From: G963664585 sp963664585
GTDB lineage: Bacteria > Bacillota > Clostridia > Oscillospirales > Ruminococcaceae
Assembly: GCA_963664585.2 (NCBI GenBank)
Contig: CAXXEO010000008.1
Location: forward strand, 1 to 64,000
Length of the DNA: 64,000 nt
Direction: 5' to 3'
Part shown: positions 8,201 through 16,704 of the stretch, piece after piece
Position numbering within the stretch: position 1 is the stretch's first letter
Layout: each line of letters opens with the position of its first letter
Notes under the pieces: generated by a model
Database searches by the model: none
What the model was told of the DNA's origin: nothing
Seen by the model: the letters and a program-made list of their open reading frames with translations, nothing else
Made by a program: the position numbers and the translations under genes

Positions 8201-9889
8201 TTATCCCTGCTTGAGCGCCAGATTTTCAAAGCTTGTGGCGGCAATAACGGGCGAATTTTTGCCGTCATTATTATACACGATTGACACGCGGTCCCCTTCC
8301 TTTGTCAGCGCAAGCTGGCTTGAAGCGTTGGAAGGAAGAGTAAATATGACGCTTCTTTTATCTTCGAGGATGATCATGTATACTGTTTCGCTTCCGTTAT
8401 ATTCGCTGGCGATCCTAAAGACGTTGCCTTCAACCACAGTGCGTTCGCCTTTTTTAGTGTTATCCGTTACAAGGGTGCTGCCGCTATTTTTTAGCCCCTG
8501 CTCATAATCGCGCATGGCCAATTGCATTGTTTCCCCGACGCCAACCGTGGAATAATTGACGACAGATACGAAGGCGTACTGCTTGATCAGGCCTTCTTTA
8601 TCCTTAAGAGACATGAAGTAAGTGGGCTGGCCGTCCACATTGATGATCAGAGGGAAAGAGGCATAGTACCCCAAGTGCTGCACCTTGCCTTTTGCGGAGT
8701 TTTGTGCCGCATATTCGGTTGCCCCGTTCATCTGATAGAGGCGGGATTCTTTGGTAACCATGTCGATCATGACAAAGCCAATGGCGCTTTCATCGGTACC
8801 CACACTAGTCAAGCCGGTAAAGAGGTAGCAGCGTCCATTATTGTATACGATGGCTTGCCCCTGTGAGGGACCATACTTGTCGCGATCAGAGAAATTGAGG
8901 AAGCCATGGACATATTCGCCCTTATTGGTGATCTGTTGTACAATAAAGTCAACCGGCTGCACACGGTCCACCCAGCTTGGGGTTTGGGCCAGGGAATACC
9001 GGTGACTTTCACCGGTCGAGGCGTTGACCACAATCGTACCGGTGGCTTCTGGCAGGGAAAAGCCTCGCAGATTCTTATAGGTTGTCACCACCCAATAGGG
9101 GACGCCGGCGTCATCAAGCTCAAAAGAGTAGTCCGTGATGCCGGTCAAGAGCGCGCCGTCCAAAAAACGGACCTGTCTTCTGAGATCGTACATCAGGTAG
9201 GAACCGGGGTGGAATTTAATTTTATGTTTTTCGACATATTCCACATCGTTTACGTTCGAGGCGGAAACCACCACATATCCTGGCGTACCGTCCATGTTGC
9301 TCAGCCATTTAAATAAGCCAGAGTGATACAGGGGTACAACCCAAACCAGCTTTTCATTCACTCTCTGGATTACCGGGGTGCCAAGGACAACCTGACTTCC
9401 CAGAGATGGCCGCTCGCCAAGCTTTTTGTCGGCAAGCTTGGTGGCAAGCGCCTGATCAACGACAGGAATCTGTGAAAGATCAACTGTCTGTATTTCGCTG
9501 GAAAAACTCTTGACTTGCTCTTCTCCCAACTGATCACGATATGCTTTCCAGTTAAAAAGAACAGAAGAAATAAAAACAACTATAACAAAAATAATCCAAG
9601 GTACAGCAATGATAGTTTTTATATTCTTTGGGATTGCGTTTAATGAAAATTCAGGCATTTTGAGAACGAACGGCTGTGACCCCGGCTGCTTTTCAAACAC
9701 GGGGGAACCAAGCTTTGCAAAGACCTTAAAAAATCCCCATAGGCCCACATAACAGGTGATGGTAAAGCACCAGTAAAAAGCCCCCTCAGCATACATCGGA
9801 TTTAGGTTGGTTACATTGGCAAAGATGCTGTAGAGATTTAAGATGGTAAGGATCAGAAATGCAGGCAGTTTCCATTTTTTTAATAACAA
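8201..9889 (-). CDS. Membrane-anchored protein of unknown function, three TM helices and a large extracytoplasmic domain
   Basis: A 562-residue protein. Hydrophobic segments lie at about residues 8-25, 36-58 and 91-112. The remaining 450 residues are soluble and beta-rich, with repeated aromatic strand patterns such as VWVVPLYHSGLFKWLS, PYWVVTTYKNLRG and TYFMSLKDKEGLIKQYAFV. The pattern recalls PepSY-like folds but I cannot assign a family. The start is a TTG with GAGGAGGT seven bases upstream. A miniature repeat element begins only 22 bases before the start, so the promoter must lie in or beyond that element. The gene is transcribed alone. Confidence 0.65.
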   Translation of the reverse strand: MLLKKWKLPAFLILTILNLYSIFANVTNLNPMYAEGAFYWCFTITCYVGLWGFFKVFAKLGSPVFEKQPGSQPFVLKMPEFSLNAIPKNIKTIIAVPWIIFVIVVFISSVLFNWKAYRDQLGEEQVKSFSSEIQTVDLSQIPVVDQALATKLADKKLGERPSLGSQVVLGTPVIQRVNEKLVWVVPLYHSGLFKWLSNMDGTPGYVVVSASNVNDVEYVEKHKIKFHPGSYLMYDLRRQVRFLDGALLTGITDYSFELDDAGVPYWVVTTYKNLRGFSLPEATGTIVVNASTGESHRYSLAQTPSWVDRVQPVDFIVQQITNKGEYVHGFLNFSDRDKYGPSQGQAIVYNNGRCYLFTGLTSVGTDESAIGFVMIDMVTKESRLYQMNGATEYAAQNSAKGKVQHLGYYASFPLIINVDGQPTYFMSLKDKEGLIKQYAFVSVVNYSTVGVGETMQLAMRDYEQGLKNSGSTLVTDNTKKGERTVVEGNVFRIASEYNGSETVYMIILEDKRSVIFTLPSNASSQLALTKEGDRVSIVYNNDGKNSPVIAATSFENLALKQG

Positions 9890-9911
9890 AATAGTACCTC
9901 CTCAAGGCATG

Positions 9912-10017
9912 TATAGTTGATTAACTTGAAAACAAGCTTATGATTTCTTCCCCCGCCTTCGGCGGGGGAAGAAAATGACATTTTATATATAGCCAGTTTT
10001 TAAGTTAATTGGCTATA
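9912..10017 (+). repeat. 106-bp miniature inverted-repeat element, copy c
   Basis: A full-length copy with both terminal repeats. The loop of its central hairpin reads CGCC-TTC-GGCG, the inverse of copies a, b, d and g although the ends are in the same orientation. It lies between divergent genes, and its right end (CTATA) merges into an operator-like palindrome in front of the transketolase operon. Confidence 0.85.
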
Positions 10018-10049
10018 TCATGAATCGATATATCATTTCTCGATACAAA
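10014..10049 (+). promoter_or_regulatory. Candidate PadR-type operator upstream of the transketolase genes
   Basis: TATATC, seven bases, GATATA forms an inverted repeat at 10014-10032. The adjoining bases TCGATATATCAT, four variable bases, then CGATACAAA match the padR promoter region (16755-16779) almost exactly. Such sharing suggests that one regulator recognises both sites. The assignment to PadR is inferred from the second site lying at the padR promoter. Confidence 0.5.
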
Positions 10050-10165
10050 TAATATCATAATTAATGAAGAATGTCAATAAAAGGGGGATAAATGCTCAGT
10101 CTTCATTGATTTGCTATATGGCGCTGTGATATACTTTTCCATGGAAATTATGGAGGTGTATAGGA

Positions 10166-11008
10166 ATGGATCAAACAGAAAAAAAAGAACTGCTACAGTT
10201 TGCCGCAGAGATACGCACGCTCACTTTGCGTGGACTGGGCAAACTGGGCTTTGGCCATGTGGGTGGGGCCTTTTCTATCGTTGATTTGCTGTCGGTGCTA
10301 TATGGCAAGCGGATGCGTGTGCGTCCCGGCGACCCCGGCTGGTCGGAGAGGGACTGGCTCGTATGCTCAAAGGGGCATGCGGGACCTTCTATATATGCAA
10401 CGCTTGCGCTAAAGGGCTATTTCCCTATGGAGTGGATGATGACCATTAATCAGCCCGGAACACATCTGCCAAGCCATTGCGACCGGCTGCTTACACCGGG
10501 CATTGACATGACCACCGGCTCACTCGGTCAGGGCGCATCCTCTGCAGTGGGTATCGCCTATGGCAACCGTCTCAGTGGCAAGGACAGCTTCACATATCTT
10601 ATACTGGGCGACGGCGAAATCCAAGAGGGCCAGGTGTGGGAGGCGATGTCCTTTATCGCACAGCATAAACTGAACCATTTGATCACCTTTGTAGACTATA
10701 ACAAAAAGCAGCTAGATGATTATGTCAGTGTAATCAATAATTTTTCCAACATTGACGAGCGTATGCGCAGCTTTGGCCTCAATTCTTGGATGATCAACGG
10801 ACATGACGTCGAGGCCATTGACAACGCCATCGAACAGGCGATGAAATCGGAAACACCTTGCTGCATCGTATTGGATACCGTTAAGGGCAAAGGATGTTTT
10901 GCTGAGGATATTTTCGCTAACCACCACATTCCCATCTCCAAAGATCAGATGGAAGATGGCATAGCTACAATTGAAAAAGAGCTGGAAAGGGCGGTGGCAG
11001 CGCTGTGA
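10166..11008 (+). CDS. Transketolase, N-terminal (TPP-binding) subunit
   Basis: A 280-residue protein equal to the first half of transketolase. Visible are the GHVGGAFS segment, SKGHAGPSIYATLALKGYF, the TTGSLGQGASSAVG stretch, and the thiamine-diphosphate motif starting GDGEIQEGQVWEA and ending in VDYNKKQ. Together with the next gene it forms a split transketolase that moves two-carbon units between sugar phosphates in the non-oxidative pentose phosphate pathway. Split versions are common in Clostridia. The start ATG follows GGAGG. It overlaps the C-terminal subunit gene by four bases (GTGA). Confidence 0.93.
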   Translation: MDQTEKKELLQFAAEIRTLTLRGLGKLGFGHVGGAFSIVDLLSVLYGKRMRVRPGDPGWSERDWLVCSKGHAGPSIYATLALKGYFPMEWMMTINQPGTHLPSHCDRLLTPGIDMTTGSLGQGASSAVGIAYGNRLSGKDSFTYLILGDGEIQEGQVWEAMSFIAQHKLNHLITFVDYNKKQLDDYVSVINNFSNIDERMRSFGLNSWMINGHDVEAIDNAIEQAMKSETPCCIVLDTVKGKGCFAEDIFANHHIPISKDQMEDGIATIEKELERAVAAL

Positions 11009-11973
11009 TTAAAATCTTAGACCAGATAAAGGCGGACGAGCGCGAGATGCGGTCGTACTTTGCCGATACGATGATGGAGCTTGCCGACGAGAATGAGGAT
11101 ATTATTTATCTTGCGGCCGACTTGATGGGAACCCTTGGCATGCAGAAGTTCGAAAAGAAATATCCCGAAAGGGCGATCAATACAGGTATAGCCGAGGCGA
11201 ATATGATCGGCATAGCGGCCGGGCTTTCCGTCACGGGAAAAGTGCCTTTTGCCCATTCCTTTGGTCCCTTTGTTACACGGCGGGTCTATGACCAGGTTTT
11301 TCTCTCCTGTGCTTATGCGAAGCTGAATGTCAAGATCGTCGGAAGCGACCCCGGCGTATGTGCAGCCTTTAACGGCGGTACACATATGCCCTTTGAAGAT
11401 GTTGGAATCATGCGAAATATTCCCAATATCACTATTATCGAGCCAAGTGACAGCGTTCAGCTTCGACAGGTGATCAAACTTGCCGCCGACAGGCAGGGCG
11501 TTTTCTATATTCGGCTTGTCCGTAAGATTACCCAGCGCCTTTACACCGAGGACAGTCAATTCCAACTGGGACAAGCTGTACAGCTTCGGGATGGCAAAGA
11601 TGTTGCCATTATCGCCAGCGGAATCATGGTGGCCGAAGCCATGAAAGCGGCCGAAGTTCTTACAGGCGAGGGAATCAATGCCCGCGTACTGGACATGTTC
11701 ACTATCAAGCCTCTGGACAATCAGGCAGTCATTTCGGCTGCTATGGATTGTGGTGCCATCGTATGCTGCGAGAATCACAGTGTGATCAACGGCCTTGGCG
11801 CTGCGGTGTCCGAGCTTCTCGCACAGACCATTCCCACCCCGGTCGAGATGGTGGGAATTCGTGACCAATTTGGCGAGGTTGGCTCAGAAAGCTATCTCAG
11901 AGAGCACTTTAACCTCACCGCCGACGAAATAGTAGCCGCTGTGCGCAGCGTGCGTGCAAGAAAAAAGGTATGA
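11005..11973 (+). CDS. Transketolase, C-terminal subunit
   Basis: A 322-residue protein corresponding to the pyrimidine-binding and C-terminal domains of transketolase. Motifs include the INTGIAEANMIGIAAGLS segment carrying the catalytic glutamate, GPFVTRRVYDQVF, and a C-terminal region with AIVCCENHSVINGLG. The GTG start overlaps the stop of the N-terminal subunit, indicating coupled translation and a 1:1 complex. The last bases of the gene are imperfectly repeated about 125 bases downstream, after the terminator. Confidence 0.93.
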   Translation: MIKILDQIKADEREMRSYFADTMMELADENEDIIYLAADLMGTLGMQKFEKKYPERAINTGIAEANMIGIAAGLSVTGKVPFAHSFGPFVTRRVYDQVFLSCAYAKLNVKIVGSDPGVCAAFNGGTHMPFEDVGIMRNIPNITIIEPSDSVQLRQVIKLAADRQGVFYIRLVRKITQRLYTEDSQFQLGQAVQLRDGKDVAIIASGIMVAEAMKAAEVLTGEGINARVLDMFTIKPLDNQAVISAAMDCGAIVCCENHSVINGLGAAVSELLAQTIPTPVEMVGIRDQFGEVGSESYLREHFNLTADEIVAAVRSVRARKKV

Positions 11974-12010
11974 TAAAGGCCTCTTAACTCTATGTTAAAC
12001 AGCAAAAACA

Positions 12011-12060
12011 AAATCTGTTTTTCCCTGCTTTCGGTGGGGAAAAGCAGATTTGTTGCTTTT
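12011..12060 (+). terminator. Terminator of the transketolase operon
   Basis: AAATCTG...CAGATTT arms enclose TTTTTCCC/GGGGAAAA, giving a long hairpin followed by TGTTGCTTTT. It starts 37 bases after the stop codon. Confidence 0.7.
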
Positions 12061-12148
12061 TAAGGCTTTATGAAGCAAGCGTGCAAGAAAAAGGGTATGT
12101 TGAAGGCTTCCTCAGCCATATATATTTGACATGGAGTTCCCGTCTTAC

Positions 12149-12254
12149 TATAGTTGATTAACTTGAAAACAAGCTTGTGATTTCTTCCCCCGCCGAAGGC
12201 GGGGGAAGAAAATGACGTTTTATATTTAGCCAGTTTTTAAGTTAATTGGCTATA
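12149..12254 (+). repeat. 106-bp miniature inverted-repeat element, copy d
   Basis: A full-length copy, nearly identical to the one at 4379, with an intact central hairpin. It sits between the transketolase operon and the ZIP transporter. Confidence 0.85.
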
Positions 12255-12362
12255 ATTCCATATTAAACGGCAACATGTTTTGCTCGTCTGTGAAGGTGAA
12301 AATAGATGAGTTGCCTATAAAAAGGAAATTGTATAAGATCGTGAACCTGAGGAGGAGCAAGG

Positions 12363-13145
12363 TTGGATAAAAACATCATCGCCGCATTCACCTTAAGCAC
12401 AATAGCCGGACTTTCCACGGGTATCGGGGGCATCATTGTGGTTCTTGTGAAGCAAAAGGGCACTCGGTTTCTTTGCCTCTCTCTTGGCTTTTCCGCTGGG
12501 ATTATGCTGACGGTCTCGCTGGCTGACATGCTGCCCCATGCGGCCGAGATTTTTATCGGTAGCTTCGGACGCACAGCGGGTGCGGTGGCTACGGTGGCCG
12601 CAATGGTGATCGGACTGGGGCTGGCGGCACTGATCGATCAAACCTTGCCGGATCACAGCAATAAAAAAAGTGAGGGGCAAAGCAGTAGCGAGAAAGCAAT
12701 CCTTTTCAGGCTTGGCGTTTTTTCCACCATGGCAGTACTGATCCACAACTTTCCCGAGGGGATTGCCACCTTTATGAGCACCTATACGAATATTCCTCTG
12801 GGCCTTTCCATTGCCATTGCGATTGCACTTCACAATGTTCCCGAGGGAATGGCAGTCTCGATGCCAATCTATTATGCAACCTCCAGCAAAACAAAAGCAG
12901 TGGCGGCTGCCTTCGTTTCCGGCCTGTCCGAGCCCGTTGGTGCCCTATTGGCATTTTTAGTATTCAGGCCGTTTTTGACTCTTAAGCTTTTGGCTGTCAT
13001 GTTTTCAGTGATAGCGGGACTGATGGTGTATATCGTTTTTGATGAACTGCTGCCCTCTTCCTGGAGGTATGGTCACGCCCGCTTATCTCTTATGGGCGTG
13101 TTGGCGGGGATTCTTGTGATGACGTTTGGCCTTTATATTATTTAA
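12363..13145 (+). CDS. zupT: ZIP family divalent metal transporter (ZupT-like)
   Basis: A 260-residue membrane protein with about eight hydrophobic segments and the two metal-binding signatures of ZIP transporters, HNFPEG and HNVPEG, in the central helices. A short hydrophilic loop (SNKKSEGQSSSEK) separates helices three and four. The family imports zinc and other divalent metals across the cytoplasmic membrane. The TTG start is supported by GAGGAGG. The gene is monocistronic, followed by a strong terminator. No metal-regulator site was recognised upstream. Confidence 0.9.
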   Translation: MDKNIIAAFTLSTIAGLSTGIGGIIVVLVKQKGTRFLCLSLGFSAGIMLTVSLADMLPHAAEIFIGSFGRTAGAVATVAAMVIGLGLAALIDQTLPDHSNKKSEGQSSSEKAILFRLGVFSTMAVLIHNFPEGIATFMSTYTNIPLGLSIAIAIALHNVPEGMAVSMPIYYATSSKTKAVAAAFVSGLSEPVGALLAFLVFRPFLTLKLLAVMFSVIAGLMVYIVFDELLPSSWRYGHARLSLMGVLAGILVMTFGLYII

Positions 13146-13191
13146 GGATAAAGTGAAAGGCGTTGGGCGAGGTATAGAGGGTAAAAGATTA

Positions 13192-13233
13192 AACGAAAGG
13201 CGTCCCGTTTATAGGCGGGACGCTTTTCGTGTT
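13192..13233 (+). terminator. Intrinsic terminator after the ZIP transporter
   Basis: The arms AACGAAAGGCGTCCCG and CGGGACGCTTTTCGT pair with a short loop and are followed by GTTT. Confidence 0.75.
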
Positions 13234-13553
13234 TCGTGAAATCCACCAGATATGTCAGTTATTTTAAAAAGCTTAAGAGCTGTAGGGGAGAATATGATCG
13301 CGAGAAAATTTGAACTCTGTGCGCTTGACTACGGGGGCAGATTGACAGAAAAGGCCCTATATTAGAAAATTACGATAGGACGTCAAAAGGCGCAGCAGAC
13401 TGTATATGCTTATTTATGGCCCCAGAAAGAAAAGTGCATATCACCGGTGTAAATGGCAAAACTGAAGACATTCGTGGGTGCTGACTCTTCATGAACTCAT
13501 GGCGTTTCAAAGTTACATTACAGACTGGTGCGATTTTAACTCAAAGGAAGGGT
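13234..13553. other. Intergenic gap of 320 bases without a recognised gene
   Basis: No reading frame here has a ribosome site or family resemblance. A TTAGAAAATTAC-ATAG stretch at 13363 resembles one at 3034 upstream of the AI-2E transporter, but the resemblance is too short to interpret. Confidence 0.4.
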
Positions 13554-14096
13554 CTAATAACGGTTGAAGCTGACGATCTCAGCGGTATCCAAGCGGGTTT
13601 TCTCCCGAATGGGGTCCCCATCTGCCGGGTAGCCCAGTGCGACCAGAAGCCCAACAGAATTCTCCTCTGGGATACCCAGAATGGCCTTAATCTTATTGGC
13701 TTCGAATCCACCGATGATACAGGTACCCAATCCGCGGTCGGCGGCGGCGAGGCAGAGGTTTTCCACAGCCATGCCCATATCGAAGGGGGCAAAAGGAGGC
13801 AGGGTCGACAGTAGGCCCGTCTTATAGGCGGGGCGGGGCTCTGTAACGGCGGCGATAATGACCGGGCATTGGGGAATAAACCGATTGAATGTAATCACAT
13901 CATTGGTAATATGGGGAACCATTTTCTCGAGAATCGTGTGATCATCTGCCACAACAAATTTCCAGGGCTGTTTATTGGAGGCAGAGGGTGCTATGCGTGC
14001 GGCCTCGATACAATAGAGAATTTCCTCTCTGGGAACAGTGGAGTCCTTATAGGCACGTGTACTTTGACGTTTGGCAGCCAGTTTCAAAAAATCCAT
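13554..14096 (-). CDS. Nitroreductase family FMN oxidoreductase
   Basis: A 180-residue protein with the nitroreductase fold signatures: RQSTRAYKD near the N-terminus (FMN phosphate contact), ARIAPSASNKQPWKFVV, and the C-terminal GLGTCIIGGFEANKI followed by LVALGYP. These flavoenzymes use NAD(P)H to reduce nitro groups, quinones or related substrates; the physiological substrate cannot be read from sequence. The gene is transcribed alone, towards the ZIP transporter gene, and its 5' end faces groES. Confidence 0.9.
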   Translation of the reverse strand: MDFLKLAAKRQSTRAYKDSTVPREEILYCIEAARIAPSASNKQPWKFVVADDHTILEKMVPHITNDVITFNRFIPQCPVIIAAVTEPRPAYKTGLLSTLPPFAPFDMGMAVENLCLAAADRGLGTCIIGGFEANKIKAILGIPEENSVGLLVALGYPADGDPIREKTRLDTAEIVSFNRY

Positions 14097-14292
14097 ACAT
14101 TCATCTCCTATTGCTTATTAATAAAAATATACTATAAAGGTATTTGATTGTCAACCTTCTATTAAGTGAATCTCCAATATCCGACCTCAGTCTAAAGACA
14201 GAAATTTGGTTCCATTTAAACGAATTTCAGGATAGATAACGCAGAAAAATATGAAAGATTTGTAAAAAAAATTTAAAATCGCATGAAACCCC

Positions 14293-14351
14293 TTGATTTT
14301 TTAGAAAAGTGCGATAAAATATGTTTAGCACTCAATAAGTGGGAGTGCTAA
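14293..14351 (+). promoter_or_regulatory. groESL promoter with CIRCE operator (HrcA site)
   Basis: TTAGCACTC, nine bases, GAGTGCTAA at 14325-14351 is a perfect CIRCE element, the operator bound by the heat-shock repressor HrcA. Just upstream, TTGATT (14293) and TAAAAT (14315) with a 16-base spacer form a sigma-A type promoter, so the operator covers the likely transcription start. Confidence 0.95.
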
Positions 14352-14392
14352 AATATGCTTAAAATTTGATAATATAGGATGGAGGAATTTGT

Positions 14393-14677
14393 ATGAAAAT
14401 TAAGCCACTTGCTGATAGGGTTGTAATCAGGATGATAGAAGCTGAAGAGACCACAAAAAGCGGCATAATTCTTGCAGGTGCTGCAAAAGAAAAGCCACAG
14501 GTTGCCGAGGTTATGGCAGTTGGTCCGGGTGGTGTCGTCGACGGTAAAGAGATTAAGATGGAACTTAAAGTTAAGGATCGTGTACTGATTAGCAAGTACG
14601 CCGGGACAGAGGTCAAGATTGACGGTGTGGAATATACAATCCTTCGCCAGTCAGACATTCTCGCAGTTGTAGAATAA
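14393..14677 (+). CDS. groES: Co-chaperonin GroES
   Basis: A 94-residue protein, the standard size for GroES. It opens with MKIKPLADRVVIRMIEAEE, has the mobile-loop region TKSGIILAGAAKEKPQ, and the VDGKEIKMELKVKDRVLISKYAGTE core in shortened form. It caps the GroEL ring to close the folding chamber in the cytoplasm. The start ATG follows GGAGG. CIRCE lies 42 bases upstream, so heat-shock control by HrcA is expected. The spacer to groEL is unusually long at 311 bases. Confidence 0.97.
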   Translation: MKIKPLADRVVIRMIEAEETTKSGIILAGAAKEKPQVAEVMAVGPGGVVDGKEIKMELKVKDRVLISKYAGTEVKIDGVEYTILRQSDILAVVE

Positions 14678-14743
14678 TTGACTAATATCCCTTTGGGCAA
14701 ATAGACTATCACTGTTTACTTGCTTTACCCTGCAGTCTGTGTG

Positions 14744-14949
14744 ATAAAAACAACTTGTCATATTCTGTACAATGTGATTCGTGATCAAAAGACAAAATGT
14801 GAGATCATGCTGATAAAGGTAGTTGTTCCTTTATAGTTGCCGCACCTGCGGCCAAAGCCATGTCTCTGCTGTCTTCATGGTTAACGGTAAAACATAAGTA
14901 AGTACAAAAACCACTTGCCATTTTCCGTACAAAGTGTCAAGTGGATCAA
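14744..14949 (+). repeat. Imperfect direct repeat in the groES-groEL spacer
   Basis: A segment at 14744-14788 (AAAAACAACTTGTCATATTC and onward) recurs at 14903-14949 with about 80 percent identity, both ending in ATCAAAA. The second copy contains the hairpin CCACTTG...CAAGTGG (14911-14944) close to the groEL start. No gene lies in the spacer. The role is unknown; it could be an RNA processing or stability site between the two chaperonin genes. Confidence 0.5.
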
Positions 14950-14988
14950 AAAACTCTATCTATGATGTGCGGAGAAAAGGTGATAAAT

Positions 14989-16611
14989 ATGGCAAAGATG
15001 ATAAGCTATGGCGAAGACGCGAGAAAATCTCTGCAGGCCGGTGTTGATAAACTGGCTGATACAGTGAAGATTACCCTTGGCCCCAAGGGACGCAACGTGG
15101 TTCTGGATAAGAAATATGGCTCCCCTCTCATCACAAACGACGGTGTCACCATCGCCAAAGAGATTGAACTTAGTGATCCCTTTGAGAATATGGGCGCCCA
15201 GCTTGTGAAAGAGGTCGCCACAAAGACAAATGACGCCGCCGGTGATGGCACCACAACTGCGACGCTGCTGGCTCAGGCTATGGTGCGCGAAGGCATGAAA
15301 AACGTAGCTGCCGGTGCAAACCCAATGGCCATCAAGAAGGGAATCCAGAAGGCTGTGGATGCCGCCGTTGCTGCCATCAAGGAGAATTCCAAGAAGGTAT
15401 CCGGAACAGATGATATTGCCCGTGTTGCCACCATATCCGCTGGTGACGAATTCATTGGCAAGCTGATTGCCGAGGCGATGGAAAAGGTGAGCGCTGACGG
15501 CGTGATCACGATTGAAGAGTCCAAGACTGCTGAAACATACAGCGAAGTTGTGGAAGGCATGCAGTTTGACCGCGGTTATGTCACCCCTTACATGGTTACA
15601 GACACCGATAAAATGGCTGCCATTATTGATGACGCCTATCTTCTAATCACAGATAAGAAGATTTCCTCTATCCAGGAGATACTGCCCCTGCTTGAGCAGG
15701 TTGTACAGTCCGGCAAGAAGCTGGTTATCGTCGCCGAGGATGTCGAGGGCGAGGCCCTGAATACGATTATACTCAATAAATTACGTGGCACCTTTATCTG
15801 CGTAGCCGTCAAGGCCCCAGGTTTTGGCGACAGACGCAAGGAAATGCTCCGCGACATCGCTGCCCTTACCGGTGGCGAAGTCATCAGCGAGGAACTGGGA
15901 CTTGACCTGAAGGAAGCTCAGATCAGCCAGCTTGGCCGCGCACGTCAGGTCAAGGTTACGAAAGAGAATACCATTATCGTTGATGGAATGGGCGCCCCCG
16001 AGGCAATCAAATCGAGAATCGCCCAGATTCGCTCTGAACTTGAGATCAGCACCTCTGATTTTGACAAAGAGAAGCTTCAGGAACGCCTTGCCAAGCTGGC
16101 CGGCGGTGTAGCTGTCATCAAGGTCGGTGCTGCCACCGAAATTGAGATGAAGGAAAAGAAGCTGCGCATTGAAGACGCTCTTTCTGCCACCAAGGCAGCG
16201 GTTGAAGAGGGAATTGTTGCGGGTGGTGGAATCTCGTTGCTCAATGCCATGCCTGCTGTTGAAAAGCTCCTTCCTGGTTGTGAAGGGGACGTAAAGACCG
16301 GTATCCGCATCCTGCTGCGCGCTCTTGAAGAGCCCTGCCGCCAGATTGCTGCCAACGCCGGACTTGAAGGATCGGTTATCATTGACAAGATCAAACGCGC
16401 CCATCGCGCAGGTTACGGATTTGATGCCGCCAAAGAGGTCTATTGCGACATGATGGAAGCCGGGATTGTAGATCCGACCAAGGTTTCCCGCAGTGCCCTG
16501 CAGAACGCCGCCTCAGTGGCTGCAATGATTCTGACCACTGAATCGCTGGTGACCGATGAGAAGAGCGAGGAGCCCGCTGCTCCCGCTCCGAACATGGGCG
16601 GAATGTATTAA
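14989..16611 (+). CDS. groEL: Chaperonin GroEL
   Basis: A 540-residue chaperonin. Visible signatures are TLGPKGRNVVLDKKYGSP, the ATPase motif GDGTTTATLLAQAM, the apical-domain region and AVEEGIVAGGGISLL. The C-terminus ends in NMGGMY, a short form of the GGM tail. It forms the double-ring folding chamber with GroES. The ATG at 14989 gives the usual MAKMISYGEDARK beginning and has AAAGGTG upstream; in-frame codons before it are not part of the protein. It shares the CIRCE-controlled promoter of groES and ends at a strong terminator. Confidence 0.97.
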   Translation: MAKMISYGEDARKSLQAGVDKLADTVKITLGPKGRNVVLDKKYGSPLITNDGVTIAKEIELSDPFENMGAQLVKEVATKTNDAAGDGTTTATLLAQAMVREGMKNVAAGANPMAIKKGIQKAVDAAVAAIKENSKKVSGTDDIARVATISAGDEFIGKLIAEAMEKVSADGVITIEESKTAETYSEVVEGMQFDRGYVTPYMVTDTDKMAAIIDDAYLLITDKKISSIQEILPLLEQVVQSGKKLVIVAEDVEGEALNTIILNKLRGTFICVAVKAPGFGDRRKEMLRDIAALTGGEVISEELGLDLKEAQISQLGRARQVKVTKENTIIVDGMGAPEAIKSRIAQIRSELEISTSDFDKEKLQERLAKLAGGVAVIKVGAATEIEMKEKKLRIEDALSATKAAVEEGIVAGGGISLLNAMPAVEKLLPGCEGDVKTGIRILLRALEEPCRQIAANAGLEGSVIIDKIKRAHRAGYGFDAAKEVYCDMMEAGIVDPTKVSRSALQNAASVAAMILTTESLVTDEKSEEPAAPAPNMGGMY

Positions 16612-16629
16612 GATATAGTTACTATCGCA

Positions 16630-16656
16630 GGGAGGGGGAGACCCCTCCCTTTTTTG
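16630..16656 (+). terminator. Terminator of groESL
   Basis: GGGAGGGG and CCCCTCCC arms around GAGA, followed by six T residues: a textbook intrinsic terminator 18 bases after the groEL stop. Confidence 0.9.
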
Positions 16657-16704
16657 TCTCTGCGCTGCTCAGTGTGGAGACATATTGGCGTTTTCTGATG
16701 GCTC

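Noticed and set aside
11017..11868. 283-codon open frame antisense to the transketolase C-terminal gene
   Set aside because: Long but without family resemblance or ribosome site; it mirrors the codon pattern of the real gene on the other strand.
4379..12254. Closely spaced copies of the element as a CRISPR-like array
   Set aside because: The spacing is irregular and kilobase-scale, with genes between copies, and there are no cas genes.
15781..16404. 207-codon open frame antisense to groEL
   Set aside because: Lies wholly inside the highly conserved groEL gene and has no protein-like motifs.
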